Source: CAWGUU01 sp963825765 (GTDB taxonomy: Bacteria > Actinomycetota > Acidimicrobiia > Acidimicrobiales > AC-14). From it: DNA of 64,000 nt. Location of the stretch: contig CAWGUU010000003.1 in the NCBI GenBank assembly GCA_963825765.1, positions 1 to 64,000 on the forward strand, given 5' to 3'. The notes beneath the pieces were generated by a model. The model worked only from the letters and a program-made list of their open reading frames with translations, was not told the DNA's origin and did not search any database. Positions 37,738 through 47,975 of this stretch are shown one piece after another. A program made the translations under genes and the position numbers. How positions within the stretch are numbered: position 1 is the stretch's first letter; each line of letters begins with the position of its first letter.

Positions 37738-39693
37738 TGCGAGGTCGGTCGTGGGCCGCCATCGGAGGCGTATTCCTGAGCCTGGCGCTGAGCGCCACGG
37801 CGAGCGCCCAGTTCTCCCCGGCGCCAGGAGCCTGGGCGACGTACTATCTGCCGAACCTCGGCAACGGGGGCTACGACGCGCAGCACTACGACGTCACGCA
37901 TCAACTACGACCCCGCGAAGCACTTCATGACGTCGAGCGCCGACGTCACGCGCGCGCGCGACGCAGGGGCTCTCGGAGTTCTCGCTGGACTTCCTGCCGA
38001 CGACTTCACGGTCGCGGGCGTGACGGTCAACGGCGTCGCCGCGACCTGGACGACGCGACGTGACGCGGCCACCTACAAGACAAGCTCGTCGTCACGCCGG
38101 CCGCCGGGATCGCGAACAACACGACGCTTCACGCGTCATGGTCGACTACGCCGGCAACGCCGCGCAACTTCGTGGACCCGGACGACTCGTTCGAGGGCTT
38201 CATGCGCACGACGTCCTCGCCGGCGCGTTCGTGGTCAACGAGCCGATGGGCGCGATGGCCTGGTTCCCGAACAACAACCACCCGCGCGACAAGGCGACCT
38301 ACGACTGCCACCTGACGGTGCCGAGCCGCCTACAGCACGCGCCGGCAACGGCGAGCTGGTCGTCGACGCCCCGGTCGACAACGGCAACGGCACCAAGACC
38401 TGGAACTGGAAGCTCGACGCTACCCGATGGCGAGCTACCTGTCGACGTCGACGCGTCGGCCTCTTCGACTACACGCCAGTACGTCGGCGCCGACGGCCAC
38501 GGGCGCGAGCGGCGCAGCCGCTGAAGCTCTACGACTTCATCGAGACCGCGCTGCCGGCGACCACGAAGACCACCAACAACACCAACCGCCGCGCGCCAGG
38601 ACGCGATCGTCAAGTACATGGCGGACTACGATCGGCGCGCCGTACCCGTTCGACTCCCACGGCGTCGTCGCGGCACCGCTCGCCCGGCGCGGCTACGCGC
38701 TCGAGGTCCCAGACCAAGTCGCACTTCGGCTCGGGCTCGATCCGCGTCGGCACGCTCGCGCACGAGATCGCGCACCAGTGGTTCGGCGACAGCGTCGGCC
38801 CGGCCACGTGGCGCGAGATCTGGTTCAACGAGGGCTGGGCGACCTGGTGGGCGCAGTGGTGGTCCAACAAGCAGAACGGCGCGCGACCACGACCGCGCAG
38901 TCGTTCACTGAACAACTACAATCGACGCGCAACCGACCGACTGGAACATCGCCGCCGGCCAACCTGGCCGGCCCGCGGCGGACCTGTTCGACACGTTCCC
39001 GGTCTACACCCGGCCCGGCATGATGCTCGAGGGCTACCGCCAGATCGTCGGCGACACGGCGTTCTTCGCCTTCCAGAAGGCGCTCGACGACCGAGCACGC
39101 CTACGGCACGATCACCGGTGACCAGTTCAAGGCGCTGGCCGCCGGATCGCGGCCGAGAAGGCCGGCTTCGAGGCCTCCAACCTGGCCAAGCTCGACGAGT
39201 ACTTCGCAGCAGTGGATCTACGGCGCCGGCAAGCCGACGATGACCCCGACGACGTTCTTCCAGAGCACGAGCGTCACCGGCGACGGTCGGCGGCACGGTG
39301 CCGGCGACGCTGTCCCTGACGCTCGGCGCGCCGGTCAGCTTCGGCGCCTTCACGCCCGGCGTCGCGCGCACCTACGCCGCCTCGACGACCGCCAACGTGA
39401 TCTCCACGGCCGGCGACGCGACGCTGTCGGTCGTCGACCCGAGCACGAACCCCCGGCCACCTGGTCAACGGCACGTTCGCGCTGGCGCAGCCGCTCGAGG
39501 CCAGCGTCCGGCTCGACCGCCTTCGCCGCCGCTCAGCGGCAGCGCCGCTGACGCTGAAGACCTACACCGGCCCGGTCAGCCAACGACCAGGTCGACGCTG
39601 GACTTCCAGCAGCGCATCGGCGCCAACGACCCGCTGCGCACCGGCACGTACTCCAAGACGCTCACCTACACGCTGAGCACGACGAACCCGTAG
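37738..39693 (+). CDS. Secreted M1-family aminopeptidase (many frameshifts)
   Basis: ATG 37738 follows agaggga and opens a signal peptide (MRGRSWAAIGGVFLSLALSA, cleaved after TASA). An N-terminal beta-domain is followed by the gluzincin core GTLAHEIAHQWFGDSVGPAT (HExxH) and EIWFNEGWATWWAQWW (third zinc ligand Glu). WFPNNNHPRDKATYDCHLTV is the M1 substrate-binding strand. The helical and C-terminal beta-regions end TGTYSKTLTYTLSTTNP. About 650 residues. At least 15 single-base disruptions, so this is among the most damaged frames in the window. It would trim N-terminal residues from extracellular peptides. Confidence 0.85.
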
Positions 39694-39717
39694 TCCGCTA
39701 AAGCTAAGGTCCCGGCG

Positions 39718-40743
39718 ATGCTGACAAGCCTCGTCGGGTCCTATCCCCAGCCGGAATGGCTGCTCGATCGTGAGAAGCTGCGCGGCGCGCCTCCCGCCCC
39801 GGGTACGCGCGAGCGACTTCTGGCGGATCGACCCGCAGTACCTCGAGGAAGCGCAGGACGCGGCGACGCTCGCCGCGATCCGCGACCAGGAGCGCGCCGG
39901 GCTGGACATCATCACCGACGGTGAGATCCGGCGCGAGTCCTACTCCAACCGCGTCGTGACGGCGCTCGACGGCGTCGACGTCGACAACCCGGGCACGACG
40001 CTGGACCGCAACGGCAACCCGTCGCCGGTCCCGCGCGATCGTCGGCCCGGTCGCGCGCCGCGAGCCGATCCTGGTGCGCGACGCCGAGTTCCTGCGCGCG
40101 AACACCGACCGCACGATCAAGGTCACGATCCCGGGCCCGTTCACGATGGCCGATGCAGGCCCAGAACGACCACTACGGCGACCCGCGGGACGTCGCGTTC
40201 GCGTTCGCCGACGTCGTGCGCGCGGAGGTGCACGACCTGTTCGCCGCCGGCGCGGACATCGTGCAGCTCGACGAGCCGTGGATGGAGTCGCGCGCCGAGC
40301 AGGCGCGCGACGTTCGGCGATCGAGACGCTCGAGCGCGCGCTGGACGGCGTGCGCGGCACGACCGCCCTGCACATCTGCTTCGGCTACCCGCTGTTCGTG
40401 CCCGGCCACGCGCGCGAGTACCGCTTCCTGGCCGAGCTGGCGGCGGCGCCGGTCGACCAGATCTCGATCGAGACCGCCCAGGCGCAGCTGGACCTCGAGG
40501 TGCTCGGGCAGCTCGCGGGCAAGACGATCATCCTCGGCGTGATCGCGCTCGACTCCGACGAGGTCGAGAGCGCCGGAGACCGTCGCCGAGCGCATCCGGC
40601 GCGCGCTGCCCTACACGCAGCGACCTGATCGCGGCGCCCGACTGCGGGATGAAGTACCTCACGCGCGAGGCCGCGTTCGGCAAGCTGCGCTCGCTCGTCG
40701 AGGGCGCACGGACGGTCAGCGCCGAGCTCGCCCGCGCGCTGAT
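39718..40743 (+). CDS. MetE-like cobalamin-independent methyltransferase, paralogue 1 (frameshifted)
   Basis: A short (about 340 residue) protein of the MetE C-terminal, UROD-like superfamily. Starts MLTSLVGSYPQPEWLLDREK. Signatures: LDIITDGEIRRESYSNRVV, KVTIPGPFTMADA, DIVQLDEPWMESR, LHICFGYPLFVPGHAREYRF, and the terminal zinc Cys in LIAAPDCGMKYLTREAAFGK. His and Cys of LHICFG plus that Cys would bind zinc. Single-domain relatives methylate homocysteine with varied donors. Extra bases near 39807, 40040, 40155, 40313, 40573 and 40620. The stop is approximate and the palindromic repeat starts immediately after. Confidence 0.85.
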
Positions 40744-40753
40744 GATCGTCACA

Positions 40754-40798
40754 CGAGCGTCGAGCTCCACAACCCCTGGTTGTGCAAGTCGACGCTCG
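40754..40798. repeat. Palindromic repeat element, copy 2
   Basis: 21-base arms (40754-40774 and 40778-40798) with three mismatches around cct. Same core as copies 1 and 3 (tccacaaccNctggttgtg). It lies between the MetE-like gene and the 3' end of the AbiEi/DUF559 gene. Confidence 0.88.
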
Positions 40799-40809
40799 CA
40801 CGCTCGAGC

Positions 40810-41656
40810 TCACCGCGAGGGCGCCGCGGACGCGGGCGACGACCGCATGCGGCCGCGTGACGGTCTCGCGCCAGGTCGTCCGCAGCACCGTCTCACCGGC
40901 CGCTTCGAGCACGGCTTGGCGCGCATTGTCGTCGGCGCGGGCCAGCAGGTGGTCGTGGAAGCGCCGGCTGTCGGCCTCGAGGATGACGCGCCGGTCGGGC
41001 CAGCGGAAGTCGGGCACGTAGCCGAGGTAGGGACGATTGACGTCCGGTCGCGGCAGCCCGGCGCGGGTCAGCACGGCCAGGACGACGTCCTCGTTCTCGC
41101 TGCGCGTCGGCGCGGCGTCGGCGAGGATCGCTCGCAGCTTCCTCGACGCCGCGGTGATCGCTCGTCATGAGGTCGGTGGCCTTGATCTGGCGCTGGTTGA
41201 GCGCCTCGTTGACGGCTCTCCGCAGCCGCTTCTCCGGCTCATCGGCCGCGAGGTCCATCAGCGTGCGCGCCGGCAGACGTGACCGGGATGCCCTTCACGT
41301 AGACGCGCTCGACGCTGGCGCTGCGATGCACGCGGATGCCGGCGTGCACCTCGGCTGCGGCGTCGGTCACCTCCGGCGCCCGGAAGTCCCACGTCGACCC
41401 ATCCGTGGAGCGCCGCCGCCGAGAAGTGCGACAGCACGGCGCCGGGACCGCAGGCGAGGACCGCCGCGAGGAAACAGCCTTCCAGCGGCGGGTTCGGCAC
41501 GACCGAGTAGACGCCGCGGAAGCGCCGGAACAGGCGACCCGCCTTCACGCGCTTCGAGACGGCCTGCTGGGAGAGCCCGCAGTGCCGCAGGTCGTCGAGC
41601 GTGACGATCGTCCACTGGCGCGCCGCGACGTTGGCGATGCGAGCGTCGACTCGCAC
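40810..41656 (-). CDS. AbiEi-type winged-helix/DUF559 (Vsr-like nuclease fold) protein (frameshifted)
   Basis: From GTG 41656 (VRVDARIANVAARQWTIVTL) the N-terminal domain DDLRHCGLSQQAVSKRVKAG followed by RLFRRFRGVYSVVPNPPLEG is the AbiEi antitoxin-like winged helix. A middle part (LSHFSAAALHGW) leads to a C-terminal DUF559 domain: DVNRPYLGYVPDFRWPDRRV, VILEADSRRFHDHLLARADD and ETVLRTTWRETVTR, with PDFRW/LEADSRRFH matching the PD-(D/E)XK-type core. About 285 residues. Disruptions near 41410, 41270, 41155 and 41125. Such genes are abundant in actinobacteria with no proven role. Here it is bracketed by palindromic repeat copies 2 and 3. Confidence 0.8.
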
Positions 41657-41782
41657 AAGCTCTGGTGGTGGATGTCGGATGTCGAGCACGCGGGCAGGAT
41701 CGCCCGCAGCGCTCGCACGGAACAAGACGCGTTCGTTACGAATGAGTGCCGACTTCGCAACAACTCTGCGCAGCGGCGCACG

Positions 41783-41823
41783 AGCGTCGAGTTCCACAAC
41801 CGCTGGTTGTGAAACTCGACGCT
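41783..41823. repeat. Palindromic repeat element, copy 3
   Basis: 19-base arms (41783-41801 and 41805-41823) with one mismatch around gct. It sits upstream of the AbiEi/DUF559 gene and 10 bases past the stop of the second MetE-like gene. The rest of 41657-41782 is a short spacer with no other signal. Confidence 0.9.
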
Positions 41824-41832
41824 GCGAACGCT

Positions 41833-42985
41833 TCAGTACAGCTGCACGTGAGGCGAGTCGCCGCGCCCTCGCGTGAGCGCGGCGAGCTTCGCCCACACCA
41901 CGTCGGGGTCGACGGCGGCCTGGCCCGACCCAGGTGCCGTAGCCGCAGTCGCTGCCGGCCATGCACGTTCTCGCGCCCGACGAGGTCGGCGTAGCGGCGG
42001 ATGCGCTGGGCGATCAGCTCCGGGTGCTCGATGAAGTTGGCCTTGGACTCGATCACGCCCGGGATCAGGACCTTGCCGTCGGGCAGCTTGACGTCCTCGA
42101 AGATCTGCCACTCGTGCGCGTGGCGCGGGTTGGCGGCCTCGAAGGCGATCGCGTTCGGGCGCGCGGTGAAGACGAGGTCGACGATGTCCGCGAACGGCAC
42201 GTCGCAGTGGTGCGGGCCCTCGTAGTTGCCCCAGCAGACGTGCATGCGCATCAGCTCGGGGTCGATGTTGCGCGGTGGCGTGGTTGAGCGCCTCGATGTT
42301 GAGCTGCGCCTCGCGCGCGGAACTCGTCGAGGTCGCGGTCCGCGAACTGGATGTGGCGGCCCATCGCCGAGGTCCGGGCAGTCGATCTGCAGCAGCAGCG
42401 CCGGCGCTCGGTGATCGCCTCGTACTCGACCCGCATCGCCTCGGCGATCGCGTACACGTACTCCTCGCGCGTGGCGTAGTGGTCGTTGCGGAAGAAGAGC
42501 GCGATCACGCCGGGGGAGGCGGCGTTCATGAACGCCTCCTGGCCGTCGGGCAGCGCGGCCTGCAGGTGCTCGACGTCGACGCGCGCCGCCTCCGGGTCGC
42601 GGACGGTGATCGGCGCGTCGCAGGCGGGCGTGCGGCGGCGCGAGCGGCCCGGGTCGCCGAAGACCTTCTTCTGCAGCGCCGGGAAGTCGACGAGGTCGGC
42701 GTAGGTCAGCGGCTGGCGACGTCGCCGCCGAAGCCGTCGAGGCGGTCGGTGATGTAGGTGACGTAGCTCGGCTTGCCCATCTCGCCGTCGCAGACGACGT
42801 CGACGCCGGCCGTCGAGCTGCTTGCGCCGACGACCTCGGCGACCGCGGCGCGCGTGCGCTCCTCCAGCGCGACCGGGTCGACCGGCACGCCCTCCTGCTT
42901 GGCGAACATCGTGCGGATCAGGTCGTCGGGGCGCGGGAGGCTGCCGACGTGGGTGGTGAGGATGCGTTCGGTGGCTGCGCTTCAT
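41833..42985 (-). CDS. MetE-like cobalamin-independent methyltransferase, paralogue 2 (frameshifted)
   Basis: The N-terminus reads ERILTTHVGSLPRPDDLIRT after a base change near 42970, then MFAKQEGVPVDPVALEERTR, GVDVVCDGEMGKPSYVTYIT, DPEAARVDVEHLQAALPDGQ, MNAASPGVIALFFRNDHYAT, GRHIQFADRDLDEF, MRMHVCWGNYEGPHHCDVPF and AGSDCGYGTW with the final zinc Cys, ending GRGDSPHVQLY. About 375 residues. Its ATG overlaps the stop of the GntR regulator, so the two form one unit. It differs from paralogue 1 by an internal extension and belongs to the group near vitamin-B12-independent methyltransferases of catabolic loci. Confidence 0.85.
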
Positions 42986-43623
42986 AGGTCGGCGGCGACG
43001 TGCTCGACGGTGTTCTCGAGGTGCGCGCGGGTGGCCGCGGCGGCGCGCTCGGGATCGCGGGCCACGCACGCCGCGAGGATCGCGCGGTGCTCGGCGTCGA
43101 GCCGCGCGACCGGGAAGTCGGCTGCGGCGCGGTAGATGTGCAGGTAGGCGCTCGACGCGTCGCGCAGCGCGGCGATCATCGCGACGAGCTGCGGGCGGCC
43201 GGAGTGCTCGTAGAGCGCCGTGTGGAAGCGCTGGTTGAGCGCGATGTAGCGCGCCGCGGGCGGGCCGTCGCGCATCTCGTCCAGCAGCGCCTCCAGCGGC
43301 GGTGCCCAGGCGGGCTCGAAGCGCTCGGCGGCCTTGGCCGCGGCCAGCGACTCCAGCGCGGCGCGGATCTCGTAGTGCTCGCGCAGGTCCTCGACGCTCG
43401 GCAGGAACACGACGGCGCCGCGCTGCGGGTGCGCGCGCACGAGGCCCTTCGCGCTGCAGCGTCGCCAGCGCCTCGCGCACCGGCGTCGTGCTCACGCCGT
43501 AGCGCCTGGGCGATCTCCACCTGGCGCAGCCGCGCTGCCCGCGGGCCGCTCGCCGGCGAGGATCTCGGCCTTCAGCCGCTCGGCGACCTGGCCTGCGATC
43601 GTGCGCGGCGCGGTCAGCGTCAT
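42982..43623 (-). CDS. GntR/FadR-type regulator with FCD domain (one frameshift cluster)
   Basis: MTLTAPRTIAGQVAERLKAE and, after base changes near 43540 and 43500-43450, EIAQALGVSTTPVREALATL form the winged helix. The FCD effector domain has YEIRAALESLAAAKAAERFE, RYIALNQRFHTALYEHSGRP and LDAEHRAILAACVARDPERA, with metal-binding His residues (LNQRFHTALYEHSG). About 213 residues. It is divergent from the dioxygenase-like gene across an AT-rich 73-base gap holding attgtgcaaat (43653-43663), a likely operator. Confidence 0.9.
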
Positions 43624-43696
43624 GCGTGCGGCAGTATTGACGTCGAATTTCGATTGTGCAAATTTTCCTGCGGGACACGGCAGAGGAGGAGATCGC

Positions 43697-44700
43697 ATGA
43701 AGCAGCCGCTCAAGGGACCGCACCACTTCACGGGCATCACCCGCGACGTCGTCGCCAACGTCGACTTCTGGTGCCGCGTGATGGGCATGCGGTTCGTCAA
43801 GAACACGCTCAACTTCGAGACGACGTTCCGCTACCACACGTACTTCGGCGACGAGGAGGGCAACCCGGGCAGCGTCGTCACCTTCCTCGAGTTCAACGAG
43901 GCGCCGGCCGGCGTCCCCGGCGACGGCGACATCCACCGGATGGTCCTGCGCGTCGCTCCTACGACTCGCTCGAGTACTGGATGGACCGGCTGATCGCCAA
44001 CCAGCACGCACTCCGAGCTGCTGCGGCTGGACCCGACCTCGCCGCAGTCGCTCGTCTTCTGGGACCCGGAGGGCCACGAGGTCGAGCTGATGGTGTCCGA
44101 CACGACCGGACACGCCGCTGCTCGCCGACGCCGACGACATCCCCGCCGAGCACCGCATCCTCGGCCTCGAGGGCGCGCGCTCGTTCACGACGATCGAGGA
44201 GCAGGTGCCGTTCGCCGCGCACCTCGGCTTCCGCGCAGGACGGCAACCGGCTCGTGCTCGACGGCGAGCGCTCCGGCCGCTGGTACTTCTCCGAGCCGCA
44301 CCGGCCGCCCGTCCAGCGACGGCCGCGTCGGCGTCTGGCACCACATCGCCTACGACGCCGGCGACGGCGAGGAGATCCAGCGCGCCCGCGACGAGGCCAA
44401 CGAGGGCGTGCGCCCGTGGACGAAGATCTTCGACCACTACTTCTTCGACAGCTGCTACTCGATGTCGCCCGGCGGGCGGATGGAGATCTGCACGACCGGG
44501 CCTGGATTTCAACTCGACGAGAAGCTCGAAGACCTCGGCGACCGACTCTGTCTCTCGCCTCGAGTGGAGCCGCTTCGCGCCAAGCTCGAATCCGAGCTGA
44601 CGCCGATCGTCAACCCGCGCCCGCGCTCGAAGAAGAAGGCCGCGGCCAAGCCGCCTCGAGCAACGGCGCCGCGGCGACGGAGCCTGCGACCGTCGCCTGA
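43697..44700 (+). CDS. Ring-cleaving dioxygenase-like VOC protein (MhqO/LinE-like; frameshifted)
   Basis: MKQPLKGPHHFTGITRDVVA and NVDFWCRVMGMRFVKNTLNF is the N-terminal VOC domain, with DIHRMVLRV and DPEGHEVELMVSD supplying metal ligands. The second half has HILGLEG-like RILGLEGARSFTTIEEQVPF, VGVWHHIAYDAGDGEEIQRA, PWTKIFDHYFFDSCYSMSPG and GRMEICTTGPGF with a final Glu. Two tandem VOC modules of this kind form Fe-dependent hydroquinone or catechol dioxygenases. A Lys/Ala-rich tail ends SNGAAATEPATVA. Disruptions near 43955, 44010, 44110, 44235, 44315, 44505 and 44660. Good Shine-Dalgarno (gaggaggag). Confidence 0.88.
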
Positions 44701-45320
44701 GCTCACCCTGAGCTTCGACAACGGCCCGGACCCGGAGGCCACGCCCCGGGTCCTGGACGTCCTCGCCGAGCGCGGGCTGAAGGCGACGTTCTTCGTCGTC
44801 GGCGAGCAGCTGCGCGCGCACCGCGCGCTGGCCGAGCGCGCGCACGCCGAGGGCCACTGGATCGGCAACCACACGCTCACCCATCCGCGCCCGCTGGGCG
44901 AGCGCCGGCGACGCGCGCGCGCGAGATCGAGGCGACGCAGGCGCTGCTCGGCGCGCTCGGCACCCCGAGCGCCTGTTCCGCCCGTCGGGCGCGGGCGGCG
45001 ACCTCGAGCCGGGCCTGCTCAACCCGCCGCGTCGTCGACACGCTGGTCGCCGGCGGCTACACGTGCGTGCTCTGGAACGCGGTCCCGGGCGACTGGAAGG
45101 ACCCGGACGGCTGGGTCGAGACCGCGCTGCGCCAGGTCGCCGAGCACGACTGGACGCTGCTCGTCCTGCACGACGTCGCGGGCGCCGCCGCCGACCGGCT
45201 CGAGGAGTTCCTCGACCGCGCGTCGACGCCACGGTCCGCCAGGACTTCCCGCCCGCCTGCGTCCCGATCCGCGCCGGCGAGGTCGTGAGCATTGACACCA
45301 CGGATCGGCTGACGCGATGA
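44695..45320 (+). CDS. Polysaccharide deacetylase-like protein (frameshifted)
   Basis: ELTLSFDNGPDPEATPRVLD is motif 1 of NodB-type deacetylases (LSFDNGP for TFDDGP), then GLKATFFVVGEQLRAHRALA, the metal motif WIGNHTLTHPRPLGE (HTLTH), ERLFRPSGAGGDLEPGLL (RPP-like) and WNAVPGDWKDPDGW. It ends GEVVSIDTTDRLTR. About 205 residues. No good start codon precedes LTLSFD in its own frame, so translation may run on from the dioxygenase-like gene or the start is lost in an indel. Possible peptidoglycan or chitooligosaccharide deacetylase; the Asp of motif 1 is present as FDNG. Confidence 0.75.
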
Positions 45321-45327
45321 TCGGCCG

Positions 45328-46871
45328 ATGCCGGAGGACCTCGCCCCGGGAACGCCCGCGGAGGTCGTCGAGCGGGCGAAGGCCGGCCCGCGCGTGCCCG
45401 CGCTTCGACGCGGCGCTCGGCCGCGAGGTCACGGTCGGCGATGGCCGTGCGCGCAAGCACCGGCTCGTCGTCATCGGCGACTCGCTGACGCACGGCTTCC
45501 AGAGCGGGGCGATCTACAACACCGAGCTCGCCTACGGCGCGATCGTCGCGCACGAGCTCGGCGTGGGACGGCTTCCGCTTCCCGCGCTACGGCGGCCCGG
45601 GCGGGCTGCCGGTCAACATCGAGTACATCCTGCGCGACCTCGAGCGGCGCTTCGGCGAGGCGATCGACCCGTGGGAGCTGCCGGCGGCGCTGCTGCGCGC
45701 GCGGGCGCTGATGGACGAGATCGAGGACTACTGGGAGCGCGGCGCGGGGGCGCGGCCGCCGGCGGACGCCGAGATCAAGCACGCGCAGGCGGTCTTCGGC
45801 TACGACCTGCGCGACGCGCTGGTGCGCAACGCCGAGCGCTCCGAGCGCGTGATCAAGACGCCGAACGACGACCCCTTCGACCAGATCGTCGAGCACTACC
45901 GCCCGCGCGCGGCGCTGCACGTCCACCCGCGCGCCGACGACGCGGCGAAGCGGATGACGTTCCTCGACGCGGCGCGGGCGCTCGGCGCGGACGGCGGGAT
46001 CGAGACGCTCGTCGTCTTCCTCGGCTCCAACAACGCGCTCGGCGCGGTCACCGACCTCAAGCTCGCCTGGAGCGGCGACGACTATCCGCGACCTGGCGGC
46101 CAAGAACGCCTACACGGTCTGGCGCCCGTCGCACTTCGCCGCCGAGTTCGCCGAGCTGGAGGCGCAGGTGGCGCGCATCGATGCGCGGCACGTGATCTGG
46201 GCGACCGTCCCGCACGTCACGATCGCGCCGCTCGCCCGCGGCGTCGGACGCAAGCTGGCACCGCGGTCGCGCTACTTCCCCTACTACACGCGGCCGTGGA
46301 TCGACGACGACGATTTCGATCCCGCGCGACGACCCGCACCTCACGGGCCCGCAGGCGCGCGCCATCGACTACGCGATCGACGCCTACAACGACACGATCC
46401 AGGCCAGCGTGGCGCGCGCCCGCGCCGCCGGCCGCGACTGGTACCTGCTCGAGATCGCCGGCATGCTCGACCGGCTGGCCCACCGCCGCTTCATCGAGGA
46501 GCCAAGCGCACGCCCGCCGTGGTGGACGCCGTACCCGCTCCCACCGGCGCTGCGTGCGCTGCGCCCGCCGCCCGACTCGCGCTTCCTGACCGGCGACGGG
46601 AAGGGCGGACGGGCGAGCGGTGGCTGGTTCTCACTCGACGGCGTCCACCCGACGACCGTCGGCTACGGGCTGATCGCGCAGGAGGTCATCGACATCATGC
46701 GCCTCGCCGGGGTCGAGTTCCCCGGCGACGGCCGCGTCGATTTCGAGCGCCTGATCGCCCGCGACACGCTGATCGAGCACCCGCCGCAGAACCTGCGTCC
46801 CGGGCCTGAAGACCCTGGCCTGGGGCGACGACGCGCTGGACTGGTTCACGCGCATCTTCACTTCACGGTGA
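45328..46871 (+). CDS. SGNH/GDSL-family hydrolase, about 515 residues (frameshifted)
   Basis: Starts MPEDLAPGTPAEVVERAKAG, then block I KHRLVVIGDSLTHGFQSGAI (GDSL Ser), block III IETLVVFLGSNNALGAVTDL (GxN), and the closing Asp-His dyad in GWFSLDGVHPTTVGYGLIAQ. Between them is a large helical insert (MDEIEDYWERGAGARPPADA and FDQIVEHYRPRAALHV). It is longer than common GDSL esterases (200-250 residues), so it is a less-studied subfamily. Disruptions near 45400, 45570, 46087, 46325 and 46805. No signal peptide, so cytoplasmic. It ends WFTRIFTSR, overlapping the cupredoxin gene end. Confidence 0.85.
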
Positions 46872-47283
46872 AATCCGCGCGCATGCCCGCCGCGTAGTGG
46901 CCCGTGAGGTTGCAGATCAGCGCGTAGTGGCCCTTGGCGAGCGAGAGCGTGAGCTTCTTGCTGTGGCCGCCCGCGATGTCCTCGACCTCGCCGACCGTGC
47001 CCTTCTCGCTCGCGCGGCCGCCCGACACGGGCAGCTTGGACGCGGCGCGCGTGGTCTTGATGACGACGAGCTCGTGCTCCATGTCGCCGTGGTTGGCGAC
47101 GGTGAGCGTGACCTTGCCGTGGCTGACGCTCTTGGGCGAGACGGCGACCTTGAAGTCGCTGAGGGTCACCTTCGCCGACTTCGAGCCGGCGGAGGCGCTG
47201 GAGACGATGACCACGACCACGACGGCCGCGACGATGAGGGCGCCGAGCGCCAGGAGGGCGCGGCGGGGAAGTCCGAATGGCAT
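46858..47283 (-). CDS. Exported cupredoxin (blue copper) protein
   Basis: An intact 141-residue frame: MPFGLPRRALLALGALIVAA, a signal peptide or anchor, then a beta-sandwich. Type 1 copper ligands are readable: His in HGDMEHELVVI, then Cys, His and Met in YALICNLTGHYAAGM. The spacing and FTVK ending match plastocyanin/sulfocyanin-like domains. Probable periplasmic or surface electron carrier. The frame is free of disruptions. Confidence 0.9.
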   Translation of the reverse strand: MPFGLPRRALLALGALIVAAVVVVVIVSSASAGSKSAKVTLSDFKVAVSPKSVSHGKVTLTVANHGDMEHELVVIKTTRAASKLPVSGGRASEKGTVGEVEDIAGGHSKKLTLSLAKGHYALICNLTGHYAAGMRADFTVK

Positions 47284-47322
47284 GGAGAGGGCTACGCGGT
47301 GCGTCGGGCGGGGTTCGCGGCC

Positions 47323-47955
47323 CTATGAGAGCAGCCCGGTGCGGGCTCATGAAGCCGGCGATCAGCGTCGCGAGCAGGCGGCGCAGGCGGCCCTCGAAGT
47401 CGGGCTGGAGCAGGTCGGTGCCGGCGTACATCTCGGCCACGTGCGGAGCGGGATTGGTCAGCGGCCACAGCCCGGCGGTCATCGTCAACGTCGCGGTCAG
47501 GAGCTCGAACGCGTCGTCGGTCGTGAGCGCGGTCGCGCCGGCGATCGCGGCCGCCAGCGCGTGGACGAGCTCGATCGTCGCCGCCGCGGAAAGCGCGCAC
47601 GGTGTCGGCGCTGACGTTGCGCTCGAGCACGGCCGCCTGCTCGCTCAGGAGGTCGCAGAAGAGCGGGCGCGCGGCGAGCGTGCGAGGCGAGCGCCGCCGC
47701 CACGTCGTCGCCGAGCTGCTCTGACGCCTCGGCGGTCCACTCGCGCCACTCGCGCAGCAGGAGCGTGAGGAAGATGTCCTCGCGCGACTCGAAGTAGCGC
47801 AGCAGGTTGGACTTCGCGAGCCCGACGCGGCGTGCGATGTCGCCGAGCGAGACGTCGCGCACGGCGCGCTCGCCGGCCAGCTCCCGCGCCGCGGCGAGGA
47901 TCGCCTCGCGGCGCTCCTCCTTCTGTTCGGGACGGCGTGCGCGCTGATAGCTCAT
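47323..47955 (-). CDS. TetR-family repressor (frameshifted)
   Basis: MSYQRARRPEQKEERREAIL then AAARELAGERAVRDVSLGDI and ARRVGLAKSNLLRYFESRED form the DNA-binding domain. The effector domain has LTLLLREWREWTAEASEQLG, TIELVHALAAAIAGATALTT and WPLTNPAPHVAEMYAGTDLL, and probably ends RTGLLS at 47323 after a base change. The clear operator dyad at 47976-48004 lies between it and the divergent SDR gene, so autoregulation plus SDR control is likely. Confidence 0.88.
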
Positions 47956-47975
47956 TCCGCTCGCAGTTTAGGGGA

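Noticed and set aside
42251..45553. A 1100-codon open frame on the minus strand
   Set aside because: It runs antisense through the GntR, dioxygenase and deacetylase genes; its Arg/Ala-rich composition is that of a shadow frame in very GC-rich DNA.
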